From positions 1-64,000 of the forward strand of contig NZ_LAUS01000004.1 in assembly GCF_005061465.1 (NCBI RefSeq): a DNA stretch of 64,000 nucleotides, given 5' to 3'. Positions 1 through 9,242 of the stretch are shown piece after piece. The notes under the pieces are model-generated. The model saw only the letters and a program-made list of their open reading frames with translations, was not told the DNA's origin and searched no databases. Within the stretch, counting starts at the first letter, position 1. Each line of letters starts with the position of its first letter. This DNA is from Mycoplasmopsis bovis 8790 (lineage in GTDB: Bacteria; Bacillota_I; Bacilli_A; Mycoplasmatales; Metamycoplasmataceae). Both the position numbers and the translations under genes were made by a program.

Positions 1-51
1 AATAGTCTCAAAAATATTAAAAACACATTACTAGATAAAATGTTTGTATAG
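1..51 (+). CDS. hsdS: Type I restriction specificity subunit HsdS, 3' end (partial)
   Basis: Only the last 16 codons and a TAG stop are inside the window; the gene enters from the left edge. The peptide ends SLKNIKNTLLDKMFV. This matches [14 protein letters not shown], which follows ITLHQRK in the inverted hsdS copy at 6514-7611, and such a tail is typical of the HsdS C-terminus. HsdS supplies the two target-recognition domains of the type I methylase/restriction complex. The hsdR start lies 8 bases downstream behind a GGAG ribosome-binding site, so this is probably the expressed hsdS of an hsdM-hsdS-hsdR operon. The assignment rests on a short stretch; the start and the rest of the operon are not visible. 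Confidence 0.75.
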   Translation, partial: NSLKNIKNTLLDKMFV

Positions 52-59
52 GAGTAATT

Positions 60-3000
60 ATGCAATTTAATAGAGAAAAAGATTTTGAAGATGCTGTTGT
101 CAATTGCTTGCGTGAATATGGTTGAAAAGGCTTCCCTGATAAGTCTAATCCATCCAAACAATATAAAGTTATTTTGGGAAATGTTACTGAAGAAGACTTA
201 ATTGAAAACTGAAAAAATATATTGTTTGAAAACAATAAGGACATCTTAAATGGTATTGAATTATCAGATGAAGAAATGAATCAAGTAATTCAAAAGGTGC
301 AAAATTGTCAAAATTTTGTAGATACTAATACACTTATTAATAGTGAATATATTGGTATTACTAGAACTAATAAACTTGATTCAAAGATGTTGAACAAAGA
401 GATTCAGCTTAAAATATTTAAGAGACGTGACATTAATGCTGGTGAAAGCATTTATCAAATTGCAAGGCAAGTTAAGACCGATTTATTGGATGATGAAAAA
501 GAAAGAAGAAGTGATGTGATTCTTCTTATTAATGGTATGCCACTAATCCATATAGAGCTTAAAAACAGTGGCGAAAATATACTTAATGCCATAACTCAAA
601 TTAAAAATTATTCTAAAATTGGTTTTTATAAAAAGGGCATTTTCAAGTTAATACAGATTGTAGTAGCAATGAAACCTAATGAAATGATGTATATGCCTAG
701 CACAAACAATTATGAACATATTGTTGCTGAAAGATTTTTGAAATGAACAGATCAGGACAATAAGTTAATTAATGACTGAAAGAAAATAATTGAAAATGTA
801 TTTAGAATTCCAAATGCTCACAGGATGATAGCAGATTTTACAATTGCTGATGTTGCAGACCACACCTTAAAAGTTTTAAGAAGTTATCAAATTCACGCTG
901 TTAATAAAGTTCAAAATAAGTTTTTTGCTAATGAATTTTTCAAAAATACATCAAGCAAAAGAAGCCATAAAGGCGGTTATGTTTGACATGCAACTGGTTC
1001 TGGTAAAACATTAACTAGTTTTAAACTAGCAACATTATTATTGGAATGAAATCAAGCTGATATTGTAGTTTTTGTAGTAGATAGAATTGAACTAGGCACA
1101 CAAACAAAAAATGCTTTTAAAAACTTCAATTCATCAGGACAAATTGAAGTTTCTGAAGCCGCTAATACAATTGATTTAATAAAACAATTATCAACAACAT
1201 CTGAATCAATAAAATACAAACTAATAATCACCACAATCAATAAGCAAGCAAATATTGATAAAGATTTTTACGATAGGCAATTAGCTGAAATTGCTAAAAA
1301 AAGAGTTGTATTTATCTTTGATGAAGCTCACAGATCAACACATGGAGATATGTTTAAATACATAATAGAAAGCAATCCAAATGCAGTTGTTTTCGGCTTT
1401 ACAGGAACTCCAATTTTTGATAAAAATTTAAAAGCAGGCTTAACAACAGAAGCCAATTTTGGGCAGCTTTTGCATAAATATACAATGAAAAGCGGCATTG
1501 AGGATAAGAAAGTTTTAGGTTTTAACTGTGAGTATAAATTTCTTGACAAGATTTTACTCCCAGCAATTAAAATATTTGATAAATCTGAAAGTAGCATAAG
1601 CAGTGATGATGCAAATGCAGAAATTAAGCTCAATAGCCTTAAAAATTTAATTAATGTTAAAGATGATGAATTATTAAAATTTGAAGAAAATATTTATAGA
1701 AAAATTAAAGATGACGATTTGTATAAAGAACAGGTTGTAAATGAAATTTTAAAAGATTGAAAAAGAAAAAATATTGATAATGACTTTAGTGCTATTTTTG
1801 CAACAAGTAGCATTAAGGATGCTATTAAGTATTATGAAATTTTTTCCCAAAAAATCAGTGAAACATGCACATCAGTAAAATTTACAGCTCTTTTTGATCC
1901 TTCAACTGACATTTCTAAAGATGCTAATAATCCTTCTAAGGGTTTAATTAAAGACGAAAAGATAAAGGAAATAATTACTAGATACAATCAAGACTTTAAT
2001 ACTAAGTTTGATGAAAACAATCCAAACAGTCATGCTAATTTTAAAGTAGATATTCAAAATAGATTATCTAGAAAATATAACCACAAGAATTTAAGTAAAG
2101 ATCTTAAATTAGACATATTAATTGTTGTTGAACAATTATTAACTGGTTATGATTCAAAATACATTAATACAGTTTATTTTGATAAGACAATGGCTTTTGA
2201 AAACTTAATACAAGCCATTTCTAGAACAAACAGAAACTACAATGCAAATTTAAAGCCATATGGCAATGTTGTGTTCTTTAGACAGCCTGGCAGAATGAAA
2301 TGGAATATGCAGGAAGCATTAGCTGAATATGCAGATTTTGACCCTGGTATGGCTATGCCTAAAAGTTTAGAATACTTCTATACCAAAATTAATGAATCAT
2401 TTTTAAACATACAAAATATATTTAGCAAATGAGGTTTTATTAATTTTGAATCGGTGCCAGAAGTATCCGATGTCAATGAAACAGATCCTGAAACTTTAGA
2501 TAGTTTAAAAGCATTTTTATCTAATTTTCAAAAAATTAGAAGAAATTTAACTTCAGCACAAATTTTAGGTTTTGACTGAGATGATAACAAAAATGATATT
2601 GCTTTAACAAAAGATCAATATGAGCTAATTTGAGCAAGAATTAAAGATGTTGATTTTTCTAAATTTAAAATAGCTACTGAAAATGAAGAAGAAATGTTTT
2701 TAATTTTGGAATTAGCTGATGTTGATAATTCTACATTTAATATTACTGTTAATAATGATTATTTAAATACATTGCTATTTGAAATTAAAAAAAGTCGCAT
2801 CAGTAAGTCTAATGACGGATTGTATTTTGAAGATTCTGATTCTTGAAGTGAATTAGAGCAAAAGTACATTCGCAAGTATCCTATGGAATATCAATATCTA
2901 GCTAGAGAATGTATAAATGAAGTTCTCGCAAACAATGATTCATTCAATGAATTTGACCTTAATAGTTGTGTATATGCAAAGATACTTAAAAAGTACAATG

Positions 3001-3257
3001 ATGATATCGAAAATTTTGCACAACAAATGAATATAGATTCAGTTAAGCTACGAGAAATAATAAACTCTAATGAGCCAATTAATGTCTATGGCAGATTAAC
3101 TAATTTATGTGATGGAAAATTAAATAAAAATGTTCAGTTAATCATTGCTAAGGATTTGCAAAAAGAAAACTCTAATGACATCAAGCAAGGCAAATATAAA
3201 CAATATATTAAAGACTTTATTATAAAATTAAGAAATTCTAAATATAGAGTTATATAA
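60..3257 (+). CDS. hsdR: Type I restriction enzyme, R subunit (translocase/endonuclease)
   Basis: 1065 codons with in-frame TGA read as Trp, normal length for the family. HsdR is the motor and nuclease of a type I restriction-modification complex: it translocates DNA with ATP and cuts away from the unmethylated target. The N-terminal PD-(D/E)XK nuclease is visible near residues 152-168 (D, then IELK). Helicase motifs follow: ATGSGKT near residue 310, FDEAH near 420, FTGTPIF near 445, and motif VI-like ISRTNR near 720. The start ATG at 60 follows GGAG at 51-54. No frameshift is present, so the enzyme looks active. It sits directly behind the hsdS tail and converges on the recombinase gene. Confidence 0.95.
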
Positions 3258-3259
3258 AA

Positions 3260-3280
3260 ATGCTGCAAAAGCAGCATATT
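3260..3280 (+). terminator. Hairpin after hsdR
   Basis: ATGCTGC (3260-3266), loop AAAA, GCAGCAT (3271-3277), starting 3 bases after the hsdR stop. The following T-run is short (ATTT), so it may be a weak terminator or serve both converging genes. Confidence 0.5.
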
Positions 3281-3281
3281 T

Positions 3282-3293
3282 GCGTGGGTAAAA
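3282..3293 (+). repeat. Left 12-bp inverted repeat flanking the recombinase gene
   Basis: GCGTGGGTAAAA; its exact reverse complement lies at 4235-4246. The two copies bracket the recombinase gene. The right copy sits directly at the conserved ITLHQR codons of a silent hsdS cassette, so this may be a recombination scar or a site for inversion of the recombinase segment. Confidence 0.6.
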
Positions 3294-3301
3294 GTAATGT
3301 A

Positions 3302-4222
3302 TTAATTAAGTGCAGATATTGACCGCATGACTAGGTCAATATCTTTATTTTCTAATTCGTTGATAATATGCAAATAGATTCGCTCAGTAGTATTCATGCT
3401 AGAATGACCTAGTCTTTTCGCAACTGAGGCAATTGAAACTCCTGCATATAATAAAATTGATGCGTGTGTGTGCCTTAAACCATGAATGCTTATAACAGGG
3501 ATATTGGCCTTCTTGCATCTTCTAGCTAAGAGATCATTAATTGTTGAGTTAAAAATCTTTTCTTTAAAAACAAAAATAGGTTTATTTTTATCTAAGCCTT
3601 GCACTAAAGAAGCAAAGCGAGAGATTGTTTGCCAGTCTAATTGTATTTTTCTTACTGAAGATTTATTTTTCGTTGGCAAAAATCCACCAGATTCTTTGTA
3701 ATTTCATGTTTTGGATACATTTAGTAACTGCTTAGTAAAGTCAAAATCATCGGGGGTAAGAGCAACAGCTTCTGAAAATCTTAACCCTGTTTTAGCAATT
3801 AAAAATATTAGTCAGTCAAAGTTCAATTTATCCTGTAAATTAAGCCCTTTGAGCAAAAGTTGAAGCTCAAAATTGCTTAAGAATTTAATTTTTTTAGGCC
3901 TAGCTGGCATACCTTTTATGACCACCTTCCTAGTAGGATCTTTTGTTAATAGACCTTCATCGAAAGCATCTAGCAAACATCCTTTTAGATGATGATGAAA
4001 ATCCATAGTTGTTTGTCTTTCATGACACTCAGCATAATCATTTATGATCTGCTGATAGCTAACTCTATCAAGGTCGCAAAGCCTTAAATTAGGTGCCAAT
4101 TTAATAATTCAATCTAAGGTTAGCTCATATTTCATAAAGCTAACTTTTCTAATTGAACCTCTTTTATAAACATTTATTCAACTTTGAAAATATTTGTATA
4201 GCAAAATATCTGTCTTTTTCAT
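3302..4222 (-). CDS. Tyrosine recombinase (phage-integrase family), putative hsdS invertase
   Basis: 306 residues. The C-terminal half carries the tyrosine-recombinase signature: TGLRFSEA (catalytic Arg), HGLRHTHAS (HxxR), LGHSS and the nucleophile in ERIYLH. The N-terminal half resembles a SAM-like core-binding domain. Start chosen at 4222 because AAAGGA precedes it; the in-frame ATG at 4234 has no ribosome-binding site. The gene lies between hsdR and an inverted hsdS cassette, and recombinases of this family drive hsdS rearrangement in other Mycoplasma hsd loci. Its own gene is bounded by 12-bp inverted repeats. No other phage genes surround it, so prophage integrase is less likely. Confidence 0.88.
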
Positions 4223-4234
4223 TTTTCCTTTCAT

Positions 4235-4246
4235 TTTTACCCACGC
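4235..4246 (-). repeat. Right 12-bp inverted repeat flanking the recombinase gene
   Basis: TTTTACCCACGC, the exact reverse complement of 3282-3293. On the minus strand it converts the conserved hsdS reading ITLHQRK into ITLHQRG followed by TAA, so the homology of the hsdS cassette breaks here. Confidence 0.6.
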
Positions 4247-4257
4247 TGATGAAGGGT
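4243..4257 (-). repeat. hsdS recombination block A (ITLHQRK codons), three copies
   Basis: ACGCTGATGAAGGGT occurs identically at 4243-4257, 6538-6552 and 7144-7158, each followed by a similar ATTA..GA.TC context. It encodes TLHQR in the minus frame. All three copies mark the 3' end of a target-recognition domain, so they are likely homology blocks for exchange between hsdS genes. Confidence 0.7.
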
Positions 4258-4746
4258 TATTAAAGAGTCTAATTTATAAATTAATTTAGCTATATTTTCT
4301 TGCTCGTTTTGTGTTGGTGGTGCTGTTAAATTGACATTGAAAAAATCATTATCTGAAATGTTTAGTAAAATTCTGGCTCCCTTTTTTATATTTGGTGCAA
4401 GATTTTTGTTTCATTCATATGTATTAAAAATTATTGATAAGAAATCTGAATTTACTTTATCTTCGTGCACACCAAAAATTACGTAGACAGGTGATAATAA
4501 GCCCTTTTCGTAATTATTTAGCCTTCTAACAACGCCAAATGGAAACCCTTCTGAAGGAGATTTATTATATGCAAATTCCCCCTTATGAATAACTTGATAT
4601 TTGCTTATATTTTTACCCATAACTTGGTTTTTAAAAAATGAAAGTTGAGCAACCAACCCATGTTGTGCTGAGACTGTTAGCGGTATTTTAGCACTTGCAT
4701 TTACATTGAATCTATTTATTTTATAAGCTAAATCGCTTAATTTTCA

Positions 4747-4764
4747 CTGTTCTCAAGCGTTAGT
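4747..4764 (-). repeat. hsdS recombination block B (TNAWEQ codons), three copies
   Basis: CTGTTCTCAAGCGTTAGT occurs at 4747-4764 and 7030-7047, with one substitution at 7591-7608. It encodes T-N-A(T)-W-E-Q and marks the 5' end of each target-recognition domain. Together with block A it frames three exchangeable modules. Confidence 0.7.
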
Positions 4765-4779
4765 TTTAAGACACAAAAT

Positions 4780-5088
4780 TTACTGATTTCATTCAAAAAA
4801 AGATTTAAAAATTATCTAATTTGAGGTAATTTTTCTATTACAAATTTTTGTGTTTTATGTATCTATAAATGTCATTTTATATTTTGATAATCATTTAAAT
4901 TATCAATGCATTTTTAACAGAAAAATACTATAAAACAGCCATAAACGTATTTTTTACATAAAAAACATGAAAACAAGAAACCATAGTTTCTGAAAAGTAG
5001 GCAGTTTGAAAAATGACCAACCGAAATACAAACAGTTGGTCTATTTAATACACATTTAATTGCATGATGAAATTAAAACAATAAGAAA
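4780..5088. other. Non-coding gap between hsdS cassette and ATPase gene
   Basis: About 300 A+T-rich bases with no supportable gene. It holds one copy of the dispersed element (CTATAAAACAGCC, 4928-4940) and the probable terminator of the ATPase gene at 5008-5041. Confidence 0.6.
5008..5041 (-). terminator. Terminator of the ATPase gene
   Basis: Minus-strand hairpin: GACCAAC (5041-5035) pairs with GTTGGTC (5021-5015), followed on that strand by ATTTTTC. It lies 48 bases beyond the stop codon at 5089. Confidence 0.5.
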
Positions 5089-6390
5089 TTAAGCTAGTGA
5101 ATTTATTATGTCTTCATCCAATAAAAATTGTTCTAACCCAATATATAGAACACCATTTTCATCATGTCTAGGAATAATATCATCCTTAATTATTACTATC
5201 TTTTTAAAAGAATCTTTAACATTAATAAGAGATCTGATTTCTTGTTGTTGTTTTTCGTATGTATCTATATTTAAGGCAGATTGGATATAGTATCTTTGGT
5301 GAGCCTTATTAATAACAAAATCAATTTCAAGTTGTATTTTCTTAAAAGTGTTGTTTTCTCTTTCTCTGTGTTCAACAACCCCTACATCAACATTAAATTC
5401 TCGTTTAATTAACTCATTATAAATAATGTTTTCCATTATATGAGATTGGTCAATTTGCTTAAAATTTAGCCAAGCATTTCTTAAACCAATGTCAGTAAAA
5501 TAATACTTTAGTGGGGTTGAAAAATATGACCCGCCTTTTATATCAAATCTTTGCGCTTTTGAAATAATGAATGATTCACAAAAATAATCTAAATAATTAG
5601 AAATAGTTTTTGAGCCTATTTTGATATTTTTTGTTGATAAAAATCTGTTAGATAACTTACTTGGATTTGTCAAAGATCCAATTGAAGAGGAAATAAAGTT
5701 TAATAATATCTCTAGTATTTCTTTTTCATTAAATATATTATGTCTTTCTAAGATATCTTTAATATATGTTTTAGTAAAAACATCTTTTAGATATTTGCTT
5801 TTTTGTTCATCAGATTCATATGAATATATTTCAGGCAAACCACCATAAATCATATAGTGTTCTAGAGCTTTTTGCTTGTTTTCAAAGAGATTATAGACTT
5901 CGCTATATGAAAACGGATTTAATCTTATTTCATCCCCTCTGTCTCTAAACTGAGTTAGCACATCTGTTGAAAGCATTTTTGAATTACTTCCAGTTATGTA
6001 AACATCAACATTAGATTTTTTAACTAAACTTAGCAAAACATCAATAAATCCAACATCATAGTTGCTGTTTTCTAAATAGGGATTTTTAATTGTTTCACAG
6101 TATTGAATTTCGTCAATTATTACATAATAGTTTTTATTTTCGTCGACTATTTTAGATTTAATGTACTCATTAAGTCTGAGTGGGTTTCTGTATTCTAAAA
6201 ACTCTATGTCTTCAAGAGTCAGAGTAATAATTTGATCTTTAGATATTTCTTCAGATAGTAAATAGTCATAAAATAGTTTCAAAAGTAAATATGATTTGCC
6301 GCATCTTCTTATGCCAGTGACAATTTTGACTCTTCCATTATTCATTTTCTTAATAAGTTTATTTAAATAATAGTCTCTTTTTATTTGCAT
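5089..6390 (-). CDS. P-loop ATPase, AAA_14/DUF4143 family
   Basis: 433 residues. Walker A GIRRCGKS at 26-33, Walker B VIIDE near 90-94, and a TGSNSKML segment near 133 are the hallmarks of the AAA_14 ATPases. The C-terminal half is DUF4143-like, with a PD-(D/E)XK-like patch (LEIDFVI near 354). The cellular role of this widespread family is not established. The start at 6390 is preceded by GAGG. The gene separates two inverted hsdS segments and has two near-identical palindromes in its upstream region (6410-6423, 6481-6494), which suggests tight, perhaps autogenous, repression. It may be a defence accessory or an independent insert. Confidence 0.88.
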   Translation of the reverse strand: MQIKRDYYLNKLIKKMNNGRVKIVTGIRRCGKSYLLLKLFYDYLLSEEISKDQIITLTLEDIEFLEYRNPLRLNEYIKSKIVDENKNYYVIIDEIQYCETIKNPYLENSNYDVGFIDVLLSLVKKSNVDVYITGSNSKMLSTDVLTQFRDRGDEIRLNPFSYSEVYNLFENKQKALEHYMIYGGLPEIYSYESDEQKSKYLKDVFTKTYIKDILERHNIFNEKEILEILLNFISSSIGSLTNPSKLSNRFLSTKNIKIGSKTISNYLDYFCESFIISKAQRFDIKGGSYFSTPLKYYFTDIGLRNAWLNFKQIDQSHIMENIIYNELIKREFNVDVGVVEHRERENNTFKKIQLEIDFVINKAHQRYYIQSALNIDTYEKQQQEIRSLINVKDSFKKIVIIKDDIIPRHDENGVLYIGLEQFLLDEDIINSLA

Positions 6391-6409
6391 AACTACCTCG
6401 AAAAATTCA

Positions 6410-6423
6410 GGGTAAAGTTACCC
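6410..6423. promoter_or_regulatory. Operator-like palindrome 1 upstream of ATPase gene
   Basis: GGGTAAAGTTACCC, an inverted repeat GGGTAA/TTACCC, 20 bases ahead of the start codon and so overlapping the likely 5' untranslated region. It resembles the copy at 6481-6494. Confidence 0.55.
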
Positions 6424-6480
6424 TTTATTTTATATATTTTAATATTTTTGTTTTATTTTTTACTTAACTTGACAAATTTT

Positions 6481-6494
6481 GGGTAAATGTACCC
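6481..6494. promoter_or_regulatory. Operator-like palindrome 2 upstream of ATPase gene
   Basis: GGGTAAATGTACCC, flanked by AAATT and CTTTT as in copy 1 and spaced 71 bases from it. The pair is suitable for binding a dimeric repressor, possibly with looping. It also lies just past the 3' end of the hsdS gene that stops at 6514. Confidence 0.55.
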
Positions 6495-6513
6495 TTTTTA
6501 TTACATATTATCC

Positions 6514-7611
6514 TTACACTATTTTTGTTATTTGCTTACGCTGATGAAGGGTTATTAACGAATCAAGGTTATAAAAAATCTTTCCTATTTTATTTTGTTC
6601 TAAAATTGATGGTGAATTTAAATTCATATTTAAAAATATTGATTCATGAATTTTTAACTGTCCATAAACAACACCTTGTCTATACTTTAGAAGTTTATTT
6701 ACAAAACTACGTCTAGATAAGATGTTCTTAATAAAATTGTGATCATAAGAATTTGTACATTTAAAAATACTGTAAACAGGAGAAATGCAGGCATTGCCGT
6801 ACTTATTTGCGCCTATAGAACCTCTATCTAAATTATTAGATGAGTATATAAAATCTCCATATTTAGTTATTTTATAAATCTTGTTATAAATATCTGTAAC
6901 TAAGCTACTTCTATCATATCTTTCTCCTTTTGCAACCACACCTTCATTAGCTACAAAAGCCATCAAAGGAAATTCATTACTTTCTTTGGTGAATTCTATT
7001 CTTTCTGTTATTAAATCACCTACTTTCCACTGTTCTCAAGCGTTAGTAAATTCTTTGAATCTTATACTTGGAAATTGAGATTTTTCATCACAAAACATCT
7101 TATCAAGTAGTCTATTTTTAAGATTTTTTAAGCTAAAAAGCTTACGCTGATGAAGGGTGATTAGGGAGTCGAGATTGCTGAAAAGAAAGGATATTTTGGA
7201 TTTTTCAGATATGGAAGGTTGTGTAATAGAAAAAACTGAAAACTTAGATATTCAATGTCTTTCATGTGATTCGGGCTCATAATTTATTTTATTTATAAGC
7301 AAAAAATTGAAAAATAAGTTATCAATTTCATTTTTATTTGAGAGAAGCTTCATTGCCGAACTCTTTATTTTAAAGGGAAATTGGACAAAATGGCTGTCTG
7401 TAGTAAAATCATCAAATATTATTATTGGATTTGATTTGCTTGAGTTCATAATCCCATTGACTTCATTTGTATAACCTAAAATAAAAGTTTTTCCGGCAGT
7501 CAAAACGGGAATTCCGCATGTCTTGTAGTCGGTATTGCTAACTAAATATTTTGTTGGTTGCTCGTAACGCAAAAGGTTGCCCAACTTTTCCTGTTCTCAA
7601 GTGTTAGTCAA
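6514..7611 (-). CDS. hsdS: HsdS with two target-recognition domains, no ATG start (silent copy)
   Basis: About 365 codons. Order: TNTWEQEKL, first recognition domain, [25 protein letters not shown] linker (positions about 7165-7090), FTNAWEQWKV, second recognition domain ([24 protein letters not shown]), then [16 protein letters not shown]-stop. This is a complete HsdS duplication architecture. However, the frame upstream of NTWEQ is open only to a TAA at 7699-7701 and contains no ATG or GTG. The only initiator-like codons are TTG at 7611 and 7680, neither with a well-placed ribosome-binding site. The protein also lacks the LLDKMFV tail after the second ITLHQRK. It is probably an inverted, unexpressed partner for recombination with the hsdS at the left window edge. 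Confidence 0.82.
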
Positions 7612-7690
7612 TGAACGTATATTTATCCTTTTTACAGTGTTTTGTTTACGGTTAATTTTAAGTATTAAACTACATTCCAATTTACATTTT

Positions 7691-7706
7691 GGGCTGTTTT
7701 ATAGGC
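7691..7706. repeat. Dispersed intergenic hairpin element, copy
   Basis: GGGCTGTTTTATAGGC followed by AATTATAAAAAAG. It closely matches the copy at 62146-62166 with its downstream A-rich tract. It lies between the divergent silent hsdS and GIY-YIG genes. Confidence 0.6.
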
Positions 7707-7762
7707 AATTATAAAAAAGTACGAAATTAATTGGTAAAATTATAAAGTAAGCAAGGAAAACT

Positions 7763-9004
7763 ATGTTTTTAAACTGATTTAAAGTTAATTTTTTAGATGA
7801 AAAGCGCAATATTGTTGAATATTCTAAACCTCAAACTTGAACTGGTGTTATTTATAAAATTTCTAGACAAGCATTAAACTCTGAAATCGTAAACAATGTT
7901 CCGGCTCTTAAATTTGCTGGCATATATTTTTTGGTTAAGAATGATAATATAAGCAAAAAAATTTATATTGGGCAAGCTGATGTAAGAAACAATAATAATG
8001 GTATATTGGCAAGAATACTTTCGCATCTAAAAGAAGAGAAGACAAAAGATTTTGACTATGTGTACATTCTTACAAATATTAACAATTGATTAAGCGCAAC
8101 AGAACTAAAATACTTGGAACATTCATTTATCAATATTGTAAAAAATAGCAATAATAAACAATTTGAATTATTAAATGATAATGCTGGCACTAAAGGTAAT
8201 ATTTCAGTAGATGCTGAAAAAGATTGAAATATTTTTATACAAAATTCTATTATTATTTTGCAAGAAGTTGGTTTTGATGTGTTCTCAAATACTCCGGAAG
8301 TTTATGAAGGTAATAATGAAATTAAAACTAACAATGAATTTCAGTATTTCAAATTGAGTAAAAAAGACAGAGTTAGCAAGAACATCACAACTGCTTATTG
8401 TAAAAAAGAAGGCGAAAAATTTATTGTTTTAGCCAATTCACAAATAAGAGGCAATGAGAGCAAACATCCCTATTTTACAAAGCTTTTAGCAAATATAAAA
8501 CAACGCAGAGATGATCTATTTAATCAAGGCAAAATAAAGGATAACATTTTACTAGAAGATCAAGTGTTTTCATCTGCATCATATGCTTCAGCTTTTGTTT
8601 TAGGCAGAAGTTCAAATGGTAAAATTGAATGAGAGCAATGTGATTCATTCCCTGATTTTGTGAATAATTCAGAAAATAATGATAATTCAGACACTACAAC
8701 TAATACATACACATTAACTAAAAAGAGAAGAAATGATAAAAGTCAAAAAATAACTGCATTTTGTAAGAAAGTATCAGACAACATATTTATTGTGACTAAG
8801 GGTTCTGATATTGAAATGATAGAGGCTCCACACTTTAAGCATAGGTTTAAGTCAATTTATGAACTTAGAAAAAAACTCATAAAAAATGGAGTAATAAGTA
8901 ACTATAAGTTACACAAAGATATGCAATTTAGTTCTCTTTCATATGCTTCGTCATTTGTCTTAGGCAGATCATCAAATGGAAACACTGATTGAAAAAAGCA
9001 ATAA
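7763..9004 (+). CDS. GIY-YIG nuclease-family protein with two DUF4357 modules
   Basis: 413 residues. An N-terminal GIY-YIG-like segment spans about 50-120 (AGIYFLVKN, then KKIYIGQADVR and ILARILSHL). Two copies of a DUF4357-like module follow, each ending in YAS.FVLGRSSNG..(W), near residues 275-290 and 395-410. GIY-YIG domains are metal-dependent nuclease folds, and DUF4357 often sits at the C-terminus of such proteins; the pairing is of unknown function. The start ATG at 7763 follows AAGGAAAA. It lies between the hsd locus and a defence-type helicase, so a role in DNA restriction is plausible but unproven. Confidence 0.82.
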
Positions 9005-9242
9005 TTGCTTTTTATCTTCAGCAAACTTTTACACAAAAATGAATAAATTTGTTAAATTTAGGCAGTAATTATCTTTTTTGTTTATTTCATACATTCTTTA
9101 GCAAGTTTTGCTATTAAAAAATATAAGAAATACAGTTGGATAAAATATTTTTTTAAAACACTAATTTTTAAATACAGGATCACAAGCTAAATGTAAACAA
9201 AAAGCAAACCTTTTTCAGTTTGCTTTTTTGCTTATATGCCTG
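9005..9242. other. Convergent intergenic region
   Basis: About 240 A+T-rich bases between converging genes. Nothing is seen except the terminator at 9199-9229. Confidence 0.6.
9199..9229. terminator. Bidirectional terminator between GIY-YIG and helicase genes
   Basis: AAAAAGCAAAC (9199-9209) pairs with GTTTGCTTTTT (9218-9228). A-run and T-run on either side suit both converging genes. Confidence 0.8.

Larger units (their letters stand above)
4237..4779 (-). pseudogene. Silent hsdS cassette (single target-recognition domain)
   Basis: An open frame of about 180 codons. It begins right after an in-frame TAA (4780-4782) with LKTNAWEQWKLS, continues through one target-recognition domain (SPVYVIFGVHEDK, SIIFNTYEW), and ends ITLHQRG-stop. 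The flanking NAWEQ and ITLHQR blocks are the conserved HsdS segments that surround each recognition domain. No ATG or GTG with a ribosome-binding site lies ahead of NAWEQ, so it is unlikely to be expressed as it stands. It probably acts as a donor for recombination into the expressed hsdS. Only one domain is present, about half of a normal HsdS. Confidence 0.75.

Noticed and set aside
60-3257. hsdR appears broken into several short frames under the standard code
   Set aside because: All breaks are TGA in one frame at positions that suit Trp; with code 4 the gene is continuous. The same applies to the helicase, hsdS, deoA, recA and many r-protein genes.
3302-4222. Tyrosine recombinase as a sign of a prophage or ICE
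   Set aside because: No phage, tra or attachment-site features surround it. The context is an hsd locus, where such recombinases drive hsdS variation.
7612-7698. TTG at 7678-7680 as start of the two-domain hsdS
   Set aside because: No ribosome-binding site, and the added residues do not resemble HsdS N-termini. A start cannot be supported, so the gene is listed as silent from the last plausible codon.
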